A stretch of DNA of 64,000 nt from ENR-C20 sp942493145 (GCA_942493145.1 OW818679.1:2604001-2668000), one strand, 5' to 3'. Numbered from the stretch's first letter, positions 17,200 through 26,096 are shown. The notes: generated by a model not told the origin, from the sequence alone. Program-made: numbers and translations.

Positions 17200-17740
17200 G
17201 AGCCTTGTCCAGTGACGCAACGCAGGCTGTGCTGCAGACGGTGTGCACTCCGGCTGCCTTATCAGCATGCGATGCTATCACTGACAATGCATGTCATCAT
17301 TTGCTTTTTCACTGTAGTCATCCTCTTCTGTGTCATAGTTGTGACCAAATCCGATGAAATCATCTTTTGTATTCGGGTTTTTTGGTAAAGCCCGCAAAAC
17401 CATACCTGTCTTTTAATTAATATTAGCATAATGTCGTTGCTGCTCAAAAACCGCCCCCTTATCGCAAAAATATCCATTGGTTACCTGTCTGTCATTTTAA
17501 ACTTTATATGTAACCAGATGCCCAATAAGCACCTGCAATTACCCATTACCGGTACGTCAAAACAAACCCACCAAATTCACACTGCAGGCGCTTCCTTTAA
17601 CAGTAAAGCAAACAGAACCTGTAGTGCATACAGAAACAAAGGTTAAAGCATTAAGTTTTATCAGCATCCCGAAATAAAAGAGTTGGTCTGTCGCCTGAAT
17701 ATTAGGCCAGAACCAATTGACCGATGGAAAAATCAAAAGA
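17200..17740 (-). pseudogene. Decayed region below an orphan riboswitch
   Basis: No intact gene follows the riboswitch at 17.8 kb. One frame shows RTGNG between two stop codons, then LQVLIGHLVTYKV, which loosely resembles an LPXTG anchor. In another frame a 41-codon acidic stretch (MVLRALPKNPNTKDDFIGFG, then HNYDTEEDDY) is open at about 17.27-17.40 kb with only a poor ribosome binding site. The rest of the gap back to the terminator at 16.8 kb shows an imperfect inverted repeat (CCAATCAACCTGGCTGATTGG) and nothing else. The resemblance to an anchor is weak. Confidence 0.3.
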
Positions 17741-17754
17741 AAGAAATAAAAAAC

Positions 17755-17842
17755 TTCCCTTTCGGTAACTGGCTGCCATTTTACAGGCCCTTTAGTTTTG
17801 CGTCCCGCTCTTTCGATCGGTTTGCCTTTATCGTTGAAAAGC
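17755..17842 (-). promoter_or_regulatory. Orphan c-di-GMP-I riboswitch
   Basis: On the minus strand the complete signature is present: GCAAACC, a stem with CGAAAG, GGGACGCAAAACT, GGGCCTG and ATGGCAGCCAGTTACCG. It ends in GAAAGGGAAG and six T residues, but ATTTCTTTC stands where the start codon should be. No gene follows for more than a kilobase on this strand. The aptamer itself looks intact, so it may be recently orphaned or serve an RNA I do not recognise. Confidence 0.9.
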
Positions 17843-17981
17843 TCAACAATATTAAAACTTGAAAATCAATATTTAATTACATTCATCATATCGGATAGCT
17901 ATGCATGTGTCAATACATATTCTGCAAATATATTGAAAATATTTGCATATTTTAAGAGAACATATTTGAACCTTTAAAAAA

Positions 17982-18021
17982 GGCAGGGGTACAGTACAAA
18001 TCACTGCCAAACCCCTACCCC
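17982..18021 (-). terminator. Terminator after the PTDP-repeat LPXTG gene
   Basis: On the minus strand a G-rich left arm (GGGGTAGGGGTTTGGCAG) faces TACCCCTGCC, followed by six U residues. More than one pairing is possible, but all give a stable hairpin. It lies about 30 bases beyond the stop codon at 18049. Confidence 0.6.
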
Positions 18022-18048
18022 ACTATTAAATATCCCTATATCTTTCCG

Positions 18049-19098
18049 CTATTCCTTCCGCCCCGCCTTATTCCTAAGCAATATACCGGCCAATGCCGCC
18101 AAGCCGCCCAAACCACTGATCACTACCGCAGGTATCCCTCCAGTCTTTGGAAGTAGCGGCACCGGAACATCTGCCGGCTTCACCTCTGGTGCAACTACAG
18201 GTTCTGGGGCTAATATCACTACTGGTGCAACGGGCACAGGTTCTTCGGTCGAATTTACTATGGGCTCAGTTGTGACAGTAGGCACCGGCGTAGTAGATGT
18301 AGTTGAAGGGGCTGGATCTGTCGGATCTGTCGGATCTGTTGGATCTGTTGGATCTGTCGGATCTGTTGGATCTGTTGGATCCGTTGGATCTGTTGGATCT
18401 GTTGGATCTGTTGGATCCGTTGGATCTGTTGGATCTGTTGGATCCGTTGGATCTGTTGGATCTGATGGCGAAGCAACTACAACATATGATGCTGAGGCTG
18501 AATCGGAAAACAATCTGGCCCCGCTGCCACAGTCTGAACTCGGACAGACGCAGTCTCCGACCTGTTCTAATACGCTACTGCTACCTGGTTCAGACGTACG
18601 ACTGCTGCCTGAATCAGTTGTGCAACTATTGCCGTCCTCATCTGTGCAATCGCAAGAAATGCCTTCAGACGCCGTGACAGTGGCTGTATTGTTTACGGTA
18701 TAAGGCAAGGCATCGGCACTTGGGCTTGGAGCTATCACAGTTTTGATGATTTCACCGGAGGAAGCACCTGCTGCAAGTGAACCTGCCTCCCAGACGGGTT
18801 CATCGCCGAGCATCGGGTCGTTGAGCTCGACATTGAACAGTTTTTCATCTCCTGTATTCACCACCGTGAAAGTATAGGTGACTGTATCCCCGGCATATGC
18901 CTGAACTGGGGTCACGCTTTTTGTCAGCTGGATTGGCTCCTGCTCCACAGTGCTTGTCCAGTTGCCGGCCGTTAAGATGTTTTGTGAAGCATCATTTTCC
19001 GGGCTGAGTGCAATTACGCCGGCCGTGCCGAAACTGATAGCCATCATGATAACGAATGTTAATAACAAAACCTTTGATATGCCCTTTTTCTTCATCAT
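18049..19098 (-). CDS. LPXTG surface protein with DUF11-like domain and PTD-repeat stalk
   Basis: 349 residues. A signal peptide is followed by one DUF11-like domain (about residues 55-135, starting IQLTKSVTPVQAYAGDTVTY), a Cys-rich patch of six or more Cys (about residues 148-192), a stalk of about 17 Pro-Thr-Asp repeats and the sorting signal LPKTGGIPA with hydrophobic helix and basic tail. The Cys patch (CDCTDEDGNSC, later CVCPSSDC) is unusual for a sortase substrate and could form disulfides or bind metal. The start follows GGGGTG. The sortase gene lies 200 bases upstream in the same direction, so the two may be co-transcribed. Confidence 0.9.
   Translation of the reverse strand: MMKKKGISKVLLLTFVIMMAISFGTAGVIALSPENDASQNILTAGNWTSTVEQEPIQLTKSVTPVQAYAGDTVTYTFTVVNTGDEKLFNVELNDPMLGDEPVWEAGSLAAGASSGEIIKTVIAPSPSADALPYTVNNTATVTASEGISCDCTDEDGNSCTTDSGSSRTSEPGSSSVLEQVGDCVCPSSDCGSGARLFSDSASASYVVVASPSDPTDPTDPTDPTDPTDPTDPTDPTDPTDPTDPTDPTDPTDPTDPTDPTDPAPSTTSTTPVPTVTTEPIVNSTEEPVPVAPVVILAPEPVVAPEVKPADVPVPLLPKTGGIPAVVISGLGGLAALAGILLRNKAGRKE
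18314..18467 (-). repeat. 9-bp coding repeat encoding Pro-Thr-Asp
   Basis: About 17 tandem copies of a 9-base unit (plus strand GGATCTGTT with C/T variation at single positions) encode the surface-protein stalk. The nearly identical units show recent expansion or homogenisation and probable length variation between strains. Confidence 0.95.
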
Positions 19099-19298
19099 AT
19101 TTCTTCACCCCTAAATAAATTGTGAATTAAAACAGAAAATCATATCAACATAAATTATATTCCAATTTATGTTATTTATGTAATATTTGGGCAATATCTT
19201 AACGGAATTTGATTGAATAGTTGACGGGGGGGCAGTTGATGGGATGAGGATATAACAAAAAAGAAGCTACGTCTGTAACTCCTGATCGGCATTAGTAT

Positions 19299-20021
19299 TT
19301 ACGGCTGTTGGGCATAAGTACCTTCCAGACGCCCCTGAATTATGAGCCTGTGCGTGGCAACATATATGGGTGTACAGGTTATCAGGGTGGCGATGCTCTC
19401 GTCCTTGCTTCCTTTTAATACGGAAACGTCGGTGGGCAATACCACTTTCTTATCAAAAACAATATATTTATACTCCCGGTCTTTGGTCATAAGTATGAAC
19501 TCGTCACCGATATTAATCTCGTCAAGCCTGTTGAAATAGCGTCCGAAGGTATAGCTTCTGTGTCCGGCAAGGGCACAATTACCCGGCTGTCCCAACCCGG
19601 CGGATCCAGGCATGTGGCCTACCCCTGCCCTCAGGTTGCTGTTTTTCACACCCTCGACGATCGGAACCGAGACTTTTATCTTCTTTATCTTAATAACGCC
19701 AAGCACAACCTGTTTAGTTGCGTCAGCAGCGGCTTCCGAACTTTCAGACTCCAGTGCTGCAGCATCACCGGGTGCAGCAGGCGTGCTGTTCGGTTCTGCA
19801 GTTGTATTGATCTCCTGGGAAAATGCGTTGTTGAGCTGATCATATAACTCTTCCGGGCTGGCACTCTCCTGTGCAAGAGCCTCTGCCGCTGATGCATCCT
19901 CACTGTTTAGCCATTCGTTTATCATCCGGTTTTCCTGATATGTGTTATAAAGCTGACCGAGCAATGGACTTGCCGCCACCAGTATACCCACCACTATCAG
20001 TATGATTGAAAGCTTTTTCAT
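19299..20021 (-). CDS. Sortase (class D-like)
   Basis: 240 residues. One N-terminal membrane helix (about residues 5-22) is followed by an acidic linker of about 85 residues and a sortase domain at about residues 105-235. The catalytic residues are visible: His in AGHRSYTFG, Cys in TLITCTP and Arg in HRLIIQGR. A sortase cuts LPXTG between Thr and Gly and links the protein to the peptidoglycan. All intact substrates in the window carry LPKTGG. The class assignment (D rather than A or E) is from general appearance and is uncertain. The long Ala/Ser/Glu linker is longer than in most family members. Confidence 0.92.
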   Translation of the reverse strand: MKKLSIILIVVGILVAASPLLGQLYNTYQENRMINEWLNSEDASAAEALAQESASPEELYDQLNNAFSQEINTTAEPNSTPAAPGDAAALESESSEAAADATKQVVLGVIKIKKIKVSVPIVEGVKNSNLRAGVGHMPGSAGLGQPGNCALAGHRSYTFGRYFNRLDEINIGDEFILMTKDREYKYIVFDKKVVLPTDVSVLKGSKDESIATLITCTPIYVATHRLIIQGRLEGTYAQQP

Positions 20022-20251
20022 CTATGCACACCATTTCTCTGCGTTCGCAACAAATCGTTCGCAACAAATATTTCTATTAATTACATTTACTAATATACAA
20101 TAATGATACATAAAAAGGTCGTTTAGTGCAAGTGAGATGATTTTCTTTATTCTCCCAATTTCGGTTGCAAATCCCTGTAGCTGTTGGTATAATCGACTTA
20201 TACGCCAAACAGCAAAAGGTAAACTTACGAAAAGCTTAAGGAAAACAATTA
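20022..20251. other. Divergent intergenic region with a 14-bp tandem duplication
   Basis: This gap separates the minus-strand sortase from the plus-strand glycosylation operon and should hold both promoters. CGTTCGCAACAAAT is repeated twice in direct tandem at 20042-20069. No convincing -35/-10 pair could be assigned. Confidence 0.5.
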
Positions 20252-20623
20252 ATGAATACCAAAATGCTACTGGTTTTATCGGTTATATTCGCCAGCTGTG
20301 GCCAGCTTTTTTTTAAAAAAGGCATGTCCTTTTTCAAGAATCTGACGCTGGGCAGCGGTGTTTTACAAGCCGCCCTGGATATACTGAAGGTGGTCTTCTC
20401 TCCTTTTGTCTTTTCCGGGTTGGTTCTGTACGCCCTGAGTACGCTTCTGTGGCTGCTCGCGCTGTCGAAGACGGAACTTACCTATGCATATCCATTTACC
20501 CTGCTGACGTTCCTGGTTGTCATGGTCGGATCATATTTTCTTTTCCATGAGGGGCTACAGTTGAACAGGCTGATAGGGGCTGTGATAATCGCCATAGGTG
20601 TGCTTGTAGTCTCTTTGAAGTAA
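20252..20623 (+). CDS. Small EamA/SMR-type membrane protein, probable lipid-linked sugar flippase
   Basis: 123 residues with four predicted membrane helices. The second half (TELTYAYPFTLLTFLVVMVG and then the GxxxxxxxxxxIGVLVV helix) is typical of the EamA/SMR superfamily. Proteins of this size, such as ArnE and ArnF, move undecaprenyl-phosphate sugars across the membrane. The gene is the first of an operon with two polytopic glycosyltransferases and a polyprenyl-phosphate glycosyltransferase, which supports a flippase role. The last 20 bases, including the stop codon, are duplicated in tandem just after the gene. Confidence 0.75.
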   Translation: MNTKMLLVLSVIFASCGQLFFKKGMSFFKNLTLGSGVLQAALDILKVVFSPFVFSGLVLYALSTLLWLLALSKTELTYAYPFTLLTFLVVMVGSYFLFHEGLQLNRLIGAVIIAIGVLVVSLK

Positions 20624-20644
20624 TTGTGGTCTCTTTGAAGTAAT
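20605..20644 (+). repeat. 20-bp tandem duplication over a stop codon
   Basis: TTGTAGTCTCTTTGAAGTAA is followed directly by the same unit with one change (TTGTGG at its start). The first unit carries the native stop codon of the flippase-like gene, so the duplication leaves the protein unchanged. Confidence 0.9.
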
Positions 20645-20680
20645 CATATTATCCCTGAATAATTTGGAAAGGGCAATAAG

Positions 20681-22114
20681 ATGGAAATGGCCGTTGAGGG
20701 CGCAGGAGTAACACTATCATCCAACTATAATTCGCTGATGCTTATCTATGCGGTTGCATACACTTTTGCAATCTCCATACTTTATATAATTGCAAAACGC
20801 AGTCCTAATACATCATACAGCCCCCACATAACAAACAGACCTAATACAATAAACAGCCCCCATAAGATTCTTGACCCGCATGACCAGATTGAAAATGATA
20901 AATTGATCCTCTTCGGCATCCTTGGCTTCGCACTGGTCGTCAGACTCCTTTCTTCAACAGTCATAGAAGGATGGCCCAACGATATCTACTCAAACAAATA
21001 CTGGGCGAAGGCGGCGGCCACAAACCTCTTCAACTTCTATAATTCCGGGTGGTGCGACTATCCACCTTTCTTCATATATATACTTGCCTTAATCGGTAAG
21101 CTCTCAAACCTTGTCTGGCTCAATTTGGACTTCACCATACTTATCAAGCTGCCATCCATACTGGCCGATCTGGTTTGTTCCTACCTTATTTATCATATGG
21201 CCCATTCACGGCTGGGCAGGATACCTGCGCTGGCCGCCGGTTTCGCATATTCGTTGCATCCGGTTGTCTTCATCGACTCAACTATCTGGGGTCAGGTAGA
21301 TTCCTTCTTCACCATGATAATCCTGGCAGCACTCATACTTCTTACGGATAAGAGGCCGACAGCCTCAGCAGTCTTTTTTGCCCTCGCAGTGCTAATGAAG
21401 CCTCAGGGGATATTCTTCCTGCCCGTCCTTCTCTTCGAACTTATAAAGCTGAAGAGTGCGGTCAATTTTATAAAAGCCGCCGCTGCCGGGTTTATCACAG
21501 CAGTGGTCGTCGTACTTCCCTTCGCACTGCATATGGAACCCCTCTGGATCTTCAAGCTATATCTGGGTACGGCGTCGGAGTACACGTCGGCGGTCATGAA
21601 CGCCTTCAATATATTCGGTCTGGCAGGAGCCAATTTTGTGAACGGCTCGACCATCCCCTTCCTTTTCAGCTATACTGTCTGGGGTTTGATATTTACTACG
21701 TTGGTCGTAATAATTGCCGCATACCTCCACCTGAAAAGCGTCAATCCATATTCGCCGTTCCTCACCGCCATCCTTTTGAATGCCGGCGCTTTCATCTTCT
21801 CGACCAAGATGCACGAGCGCTACATGTATCCAGTAATTGCGCTGTCACTGATCGCTGTCCTCCTTGTAAGCGACAAGCGGCTGTTGATAATATTCTCCGG
21901 TTTTTCCATCACGATTTTCGCAAATGTGCACATCCTGTTTAAAAGGATGCTAGCCACGGATGTCGCCGGTTCGCACCTTATGGGCCCGGAAATATATCCG
22001 GTGATTGCGGTGTTCTCAATTATGAATATTGTATTGTTCGTATATCTTGTAAAAGTGTATGCAGATATCGGCCTCAGGAGGCCGAAGGATAAACAGGATA
22101 ATGAATTAATATAA
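20681..22114 (+). CDS. Polytopic GT-C type glycosyltransferase
   Basis: 477 residues with about ten membrane helices. After the first helix comes a polar segment and then an extracytoplasmic loop with an acidic pair (EGWPNDIYSNKYWAKAA) and YPPFFIYILALIG, which resembles GT-C enzymes that use polyprenyl-phosphate sugars. Later motifs include DSTIWGQVDSFF and KMHERYMYPV. Such enzymes add mannose or other hexoses outside the cell. It is co-directional with a PMT-family gene 25 bases downstream. It could extend an O-linked glycan or act on another acceptor. The start follows GGAAAGGG. Confidence 0.75.
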   Translation: MEMAVEGAGVTLSSNYNSLMLIYAVAYTFAISILYIIAKRSPNTSYSPHITNRPNTINSPHKILDPHDQIENDKLILFGILGFALVVRLLSSTVIEGWPNDIYSNKYWAKAAATNLFNFYNSGWCDYPPFFIYILALIGKLSNLVWLNLDFTILIKLPSILADLVCSYLIYHMAHSRLGRIPALAAGFAYSLHPVVFIDSTIWGQVDSFFTMIILAALILLTDKRPTASAVFFALAVLMKPQGIFFLPVLLFELIKLKSAVNFIKAAAAGFITAVVVVLPFALHMEPLWIFKLYLGTASEYTSAVMNAFNIFGLAGANFVNGSTIPFLFSYTVWGLIFTTLVVIIAAYLHLKSVNPYSPFLTAILLNAGAFIFSTKMHERYMYPVIALSLIAVLLVSDKRLLIIFSGFSITIFANVHILFKRMLATDVAGSHLMGPEIYPVIAVFSIMNIVLFVYLVKVYADIGLRRPKDKQDNELI

Positions 22115-22139
22115 ATTAAAGATACCTGGAGGCATTCAA

Positions 22140-24875
22140 ATGAGCAAAGTACGTGCGTTATTCGTTTGCATCATACTGGCCTTAACCATCGCGGTGATAC
22201 CGTCACCGTCGGTCTTCGCCGCCACAAACCTTGTCCTCAATCCCGGCTTTGAAGAAGCGGATTCCAACGACGTCTTCTACTGGTCCACCTGGTCATGGCA
22301 GGAAGAAGGGAAAACCAGCCTCGATACTTCAATGTCCCATTCTGGAACGTCGAGTATCCTAATTACAAACGAACAGGCAACCGACACCCGATACAAGCAG
22401 ACTATTAAAGCGAAAGCCAACACATATTACAAGCTGTCCTGTTGGGCTAAAACAGAAAACGTTGGCGTTGAGAATAAAGGCGCAAATCTTTCAATCGAAT
22501 ACCTTACAGTGTCAACTGCCGATCTCTGGGATACAAATGAATGGACATATCTGGAGATGTACGGAGTCACAGGCGATGACCAGGACAGCTTCACCATCAC
22601 CCTTGGGCTTGGAGGCTATTCCAGCACTAACACTGGAAAGGCATGGTTTGACGACGTAGTTGTAGAGGAGCTGGAAACGGTACCGGAAGCTGTTACACTA
22701 GTTAAATTGTATTCGGATCAGGACATAGCTGGTAATGGTAGCGGGGTTGCACCGACATCAGGCCTCAATCCAGTGTTCCTGGCGTTTATTGTATTGTCGG
22801 CAATAATCATTTGTGCGCTGATTTATTTCGTATTGGTACGGAAGCCCCAGGTTTCAAGAAAAACTTTGGGCTCGACAGCCGACTCTACAACTGGCCCAGG
22901 TGCTGGTGCTGGTGCTGGCCCGGGTGCTGGTGCCTCAGCCGCCCCACATCACAAGCGCAACCGCAAGGACTATATCATAATGGCCGTAATGACAGGCATA
23001 TACCTCATCATCGCCCTGCTCAACCTCGGCAGCCTCAAAGCGCCGCAGACCTACTGGACTCCTTCTGAAGCAGGTGAAAGTATAACATTGGATTTAGGCA
23101 AGGAAGTCAGCCTGTCCCGATTTTACTATTATGGAGGCATAGACCAAACCCGGCCTATCACCGGCAAATACAGGATCCAGTACGCCCTTGATAGCCAGGC
23201 GTCCGGAGTGCCCGTCGAATTCACACATCTGGCTACTTTGACAAAAGAAGAGCGCGATATATATACCTGGAATTATACTGCGCTTCCCGATATGAAAGTC
23301 CGGTACCTGAAAATTATCGTTGATACCCCCGGTGGAACCCTCAACGAACTTGCTTTCTTTGAGAAGGGCAGCACAGAGCCATACACGGACTTCAGCATAA
23401 TCGAACGTACTGGTGTTTTAGGTGCCAGCAACGACGGCAGCATCACTGCCGACAGCACTATCGCCGACAGCACTATCCCCGAAAGCACCAGTGACACCGA
23501 CAGCATTGTCGCCGTTTCCACCGTCCCGGAAAACCTGTTTGACGAGAGCGATACGGTCGACTACTACCATACCTATCTGTCCGGAATGATCTTCGATGAA
23601 ATATATCATGCAAGGACTGCCTACGAGCATCTCCACAGCATGCCGGTATATGAGTGGACCCATCCCCCGCTGGGCAAAATCCTGATATCCCTGGGCATCC
23701 TTGTCTTTGGCATGGTTCCCTTCGGTTGGAGGATCGTCGGCACACTGGTCGGCGCAGCAATGATCCCGCTCATGTACTTGTTCGGCCTCAAGCTTTTCAA
23801 GAAGCGCTTCTACGCCTTTTGCTCCGCTTTCCTCATGATGTTCGACTTCATGCATTTCGGGCTGACCAGGATAGCGACAATTGACGTTTACGGAACCTTT
23901 TTCATCATCCTCATGTACTATTTCATGTATGACTATTTCGTGAACAAGAGCTACGACCTGGGCTTCAAGCCATCACTCAAGCCTTTGTTCCTGAGTGGAC
24001 TGTTCTTCGGAATCGGGGCGGCATGCAAATGGATAGGCGTCTATGCAGGGGGCGGCCTCGCCTTCCTGTTCTTCCTGTCCAAATACCTGGAGTATATGGA
24101 TTACAGGAGATACAGCAGCAATACATTAAGCGGCGAAAAGACAAACGGCAGCAATAAGACAACCAGCAGCAGCATGGTCAAGCCCTCGTGGCTGAAGGAT
24201 TTCTTCCCCGTATACATCGTCAAAACCTGCCTGAGCTGTGTCGTATTCTTCGTCATAATTCCGATCATCACCTATGCCCTTTCATACATCCCGTACTACC
24301 TGGTCCCGGGCTACGGCAACGACACCGGACTCATCTGGCGCTTTCAGCAGGGTATGTTCAAGTATCACGCCTTTGATGTTCTGGGCTCGACCCATCCCTT
24401 CTCCTCGACCTGGTGGCAGTGGCCGCTTATGTGGAGGCCCCTTGAGACATATCTGGGCTCAGACCTTCCCCAGGGTATGTCCTCCACCATGACCATAATA
24501 GGAAACCCGGCGATATGGTGGGTGGGCATCATCGCAGTGGTAATAGCCTTTATTATCGCATTTAAAAGGAAAGACAAATCCATGGTCGTCATCTTTGCAG
24601 CAATGGCATTCCAGTATCTGCCCTGGGTCGGTGTGACGAGGATTGTATTCATATATCACTTCTTCTCGGTCGTTCCGTTCATGATTCTGTCCATTGTTTA
24701 CTGCATCAAAGCACTGCTGGATGCGTATCCCGAGGCAAGATACATCGTCGGCGCTTATCTGACATTGGTGCTGATCCTGTTCGTCATGTTCTACCCCGTC
24801 CTCTCCGGTATGGAGGTAAGCAGGGGTTATGTGGAGAATTATTTGTTATGGTTCAAGGAAAAATGGATATTCTAG
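22140..24875 (+). CDS. PMT-family protein O-mannosyltransferase with fused extracytoplasmic domains
   Basis: 911 residues. A signal peptide (to about residue 28) is followed by a jelly-roll carbohydrate-binding-like domain (about 30-180, starting NLVLNPGFEEA), a membrane helix (about 205-225), an Ala/Gly/Pro linker, a second helix (about 278-296), a discoidin-like beta domain (about 305-420) and then the PMT (GT39) catalytic region. Family marks are FDEIYHARTAYEHLHS with the conserved Asp-Glu and EWTHPPLGK. PMT enzymes move mannose from polyprenyl-phosphate mannose to Ser or Thr of exported proteins. Bacterial PMTs are normally about 500 residues, so the 430-residue N-terminal addition is unusual. 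Start follows GGAGG. Confidence 0.88.
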   Translation: MSKVRALFVCIILALTIAVIPSPSVFAATNLVLNPGFEEADSNDVFYWSTWSWQEEGKTSLDTSMSHSGTSSILITNEQATDTRYKQTIKAKANTYYKLSCWAKTENVGVENKGANLSIEYLTVSTADLWDTNEWTYLEMYGVTGDDQDSFTITLGLGGYSSTNTGKAWFDDVVVEELETVPEAVTLVKLYSDQDIAGNGSGVAPTSGLNPVFLAFIVLSAIIICALIYFVLVRKPQVSRKTLGSTADSTTGPGAGAGAGPGAGASAAPHHKRNRKDYIIMAVMTGIYLIIALLNLGSLKAPQTYWTPSEAGESITLDLGKEVSLSRFYYYGGIDQTRPITGKYRIQYALDSQASGVPVEFTHLATLTKEERDIYTWNYTALPDMKVRYLKIIVDTPGGTLNELAFFEKGSTEPYTDFSIIERTGVLGASNDGSITADSTIADSTIPESTSDTDSIVAVSTVPENLFDESDTVDYYHTYLSGMIFDEIYHARTAYEHLHSMPVYEWTHPPLGKILISLGILVFGMVPFGWRIVGTLVGAAMIPLMYLFGLKLFKKRFYAFCSAFLMMFDFMHFGLTRIATIDVYGTFFIILMYYFMYDYFVNKSYDLGFKPSLKPLFLSGLFFGIGAACKWIGVYAGGGLAFLFFLSKYLEYMDYRRYSSNTLSGEKTNGSNKTTSSSMVKPSWLKDFFPVYIVKTCLSCVVFFVIIPIITYALSYIPYYLVPGYGNDTGLIWRFQQGMFKYHAFDVLGSTHPFSSTWWQWPLMWRPLETYLGSDLPQGMSSTMTIIGNPAIWWVGIIAVVIAFIIAFKRKDKSMVVIFAAMAFQYLPWVGVTRIVFIYHFFSVVPFMILSIVYCIKALLDAYPEARYIVGAYLTLVLILFVMFYPVLSGMEVSRGYVENYLLWFKEKWIF

Positions 24876-24950
24876 GATAATAGTGTATTGATGGATTTTC
24901 CATATATTAAGCATCATGAATTTAGCATTAAGAAAAGGTAGGTGGCAGAT

Positions 24951-25940
24951 ATGCCTGAGATAAAAGTGCCTGAAATAAAAGTGCCTGAAAAAACTGTTTG
25001 TTCGGTGGTCGTGCCTGTATACAACGAGGAGCTTGTGATCCGCGAGACCTACAAGCGGCTAAAGGCAGTGATGGACAAGCTTGGCAGGACATATGAGATA
25101 ATTTTCGTGAATGATGGCAGCAGGGACGCGACGGTCCAGCTTGCCAATGAAATATGCGACAATGACCCCCATGTGAAATTCCTCAATTTCTCCAGGAATT
25201 TCGGCCATCAGCTTGCCATAACCGCAGGTATGGATTATTCGTGTGGCGACGCTATCGTTGTCATCGATGCCGATCTACAGGATCCGCCGGAGGTAATCCC
25301 GCTGATGCTGCAGAAATGGGATGAGGGCTTTGACGTTGTCTACGGAAAGAGGATTAAAAGAACTGGCGATTCCCTGTTCAAGAGGATCACAGCCAAGATA
25401 TTCTACCGGTTCCTCAGAAGCATGACTGAGGTGGATATCCCGGTAGACACAGGCGATTTCAGGCTCATAGACCGCAAGGTGTGCGAAGCCTTGAAGAAGG
25501 TGAATGAACGGAGCAGGTACATACGGGGGATAATCAGCTGGCTGGGCTTCAAGCAGACAGGCGTCGAGTTTGAACGCGAAAAGAGGTTCGCCGGCGAGAC
25601 GAAATACCCGTTGAAGAAGATGATCAGGTTCGCCTTTGACGCCATTGCCTCCTTCTCATACAAGCCCCTGAAGCTGGCATCGTATGCAGGCATATCCATA
25701 TCGGCGCTCAGCTTCATCTATTTGCTCATAGTCCTGTATCAGGGTATCTTTACCAACAACACAGTGTCAGGATGGGCATCAACTCTGGCCGTAAGCCTGT
25801 TCTTCAATGGCATAGTGCTCATCATCCTTGGAATAATCGGCGGGTACATCGGCAGGATTTACGACGAGGTAAAGGGCAGGCCTCTGTATATCGTCCGGGA
25901 AACCAGGAACATTGATGAGGACAAAATAGTTAACAGATAA
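24951..25940 (+). CDS. Polyprenyl-phosphate glycosyltransferase (DPM1/GtrB-like)
   Basis: 329 residues. The GT2 domain starts at about residue 15 (SVVVPVYNEELVIRETYKRL), with IFVNDGSRD and the metal-binding DADLQDPPE. Two C-terminal membrane helices (about residues 230-255 and 265-290) match GtrB-type enzymes, which charge undecaprenyl phosphate with a hexose. It is the likely supplier of polyprenyl-phosphate mannose (or glucose) to the two membrane glycosyltransferases upstream. The ATG at 24951 has a GGTGG site; a GTG nine bases upstream is too close to a ribosome binding site. The N-terminus contains a duplicated PEIKV segment. Confidence 0.9.
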   Translation: MPEIKVPEIKVPEKTVCSVVVPVYNEELVIRETYKRLKAVMDKLGRTYEIIFVNDGSRDATVQLANEICDNDPHVKFLNFSRNFGHQLAITAGMDYSCGDAIVVIDADLQDPPEVIPLMLQKWDEGFDVVYGKRIKRTGDSLFKRITAKIFYRFLRSMTEVDIPVDTGDFRLIDRKVCEALKKVNERSRYIRGIISWLGFKQTGVEFEREKRFAGETKYPLKKMIRFAFDAIASFSYKPLKLASYAGISISALSFIYLLIVLYQGIFTNNTVSGWASTLAVSLFFNGIVLIILGIIGGYIGRIYDEVKGRPLYIVRETRNIDEDKIVNR

Positions 25941-25945
25941 CAGAA

Positions 25946-25993
25946 TGCTGGTGTGATTTAATGTTGGTGTGATTTAATGTTGGTGTGATTTAA
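25946..25993 (+). repeat. Three tandem 16-bp units after the glycosylation operon
   Basis: TGTTGGTGTGATTTAA occurs three times in direct succession, the first with one change (TGCTGG). It is non-coding, lies between operon end and next gene and is probably slippage-derived. No function is apparent. Confidence 0.85.
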
Positions 25994-26096
25994 TATTACA
26001 TTATTATTACAAATTAACTATTTTATGTATGTACCCCGTTTTTTCCCACGCCAACCCCGAATTGTCTAGTAATCCACTTGAAAGGGGTTGTACAGT

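Noticed and set aside
17270..17400. 41-codon acidic frame below the orphan riboswitch
   Set aside because: It lacks a good ribosome binding site, is 350 bases from the riboswitch and matches nothing I know. I mention it in the pseudogene entry only.
18260..18703. Plus-strand frame with Gly-Ser-Val repeats
   Set aside because: It is the antisense of the PTD repeats. The minus-strand reading has signal peptide, DUF11-like domain and LPXTG, so it is the real gene.
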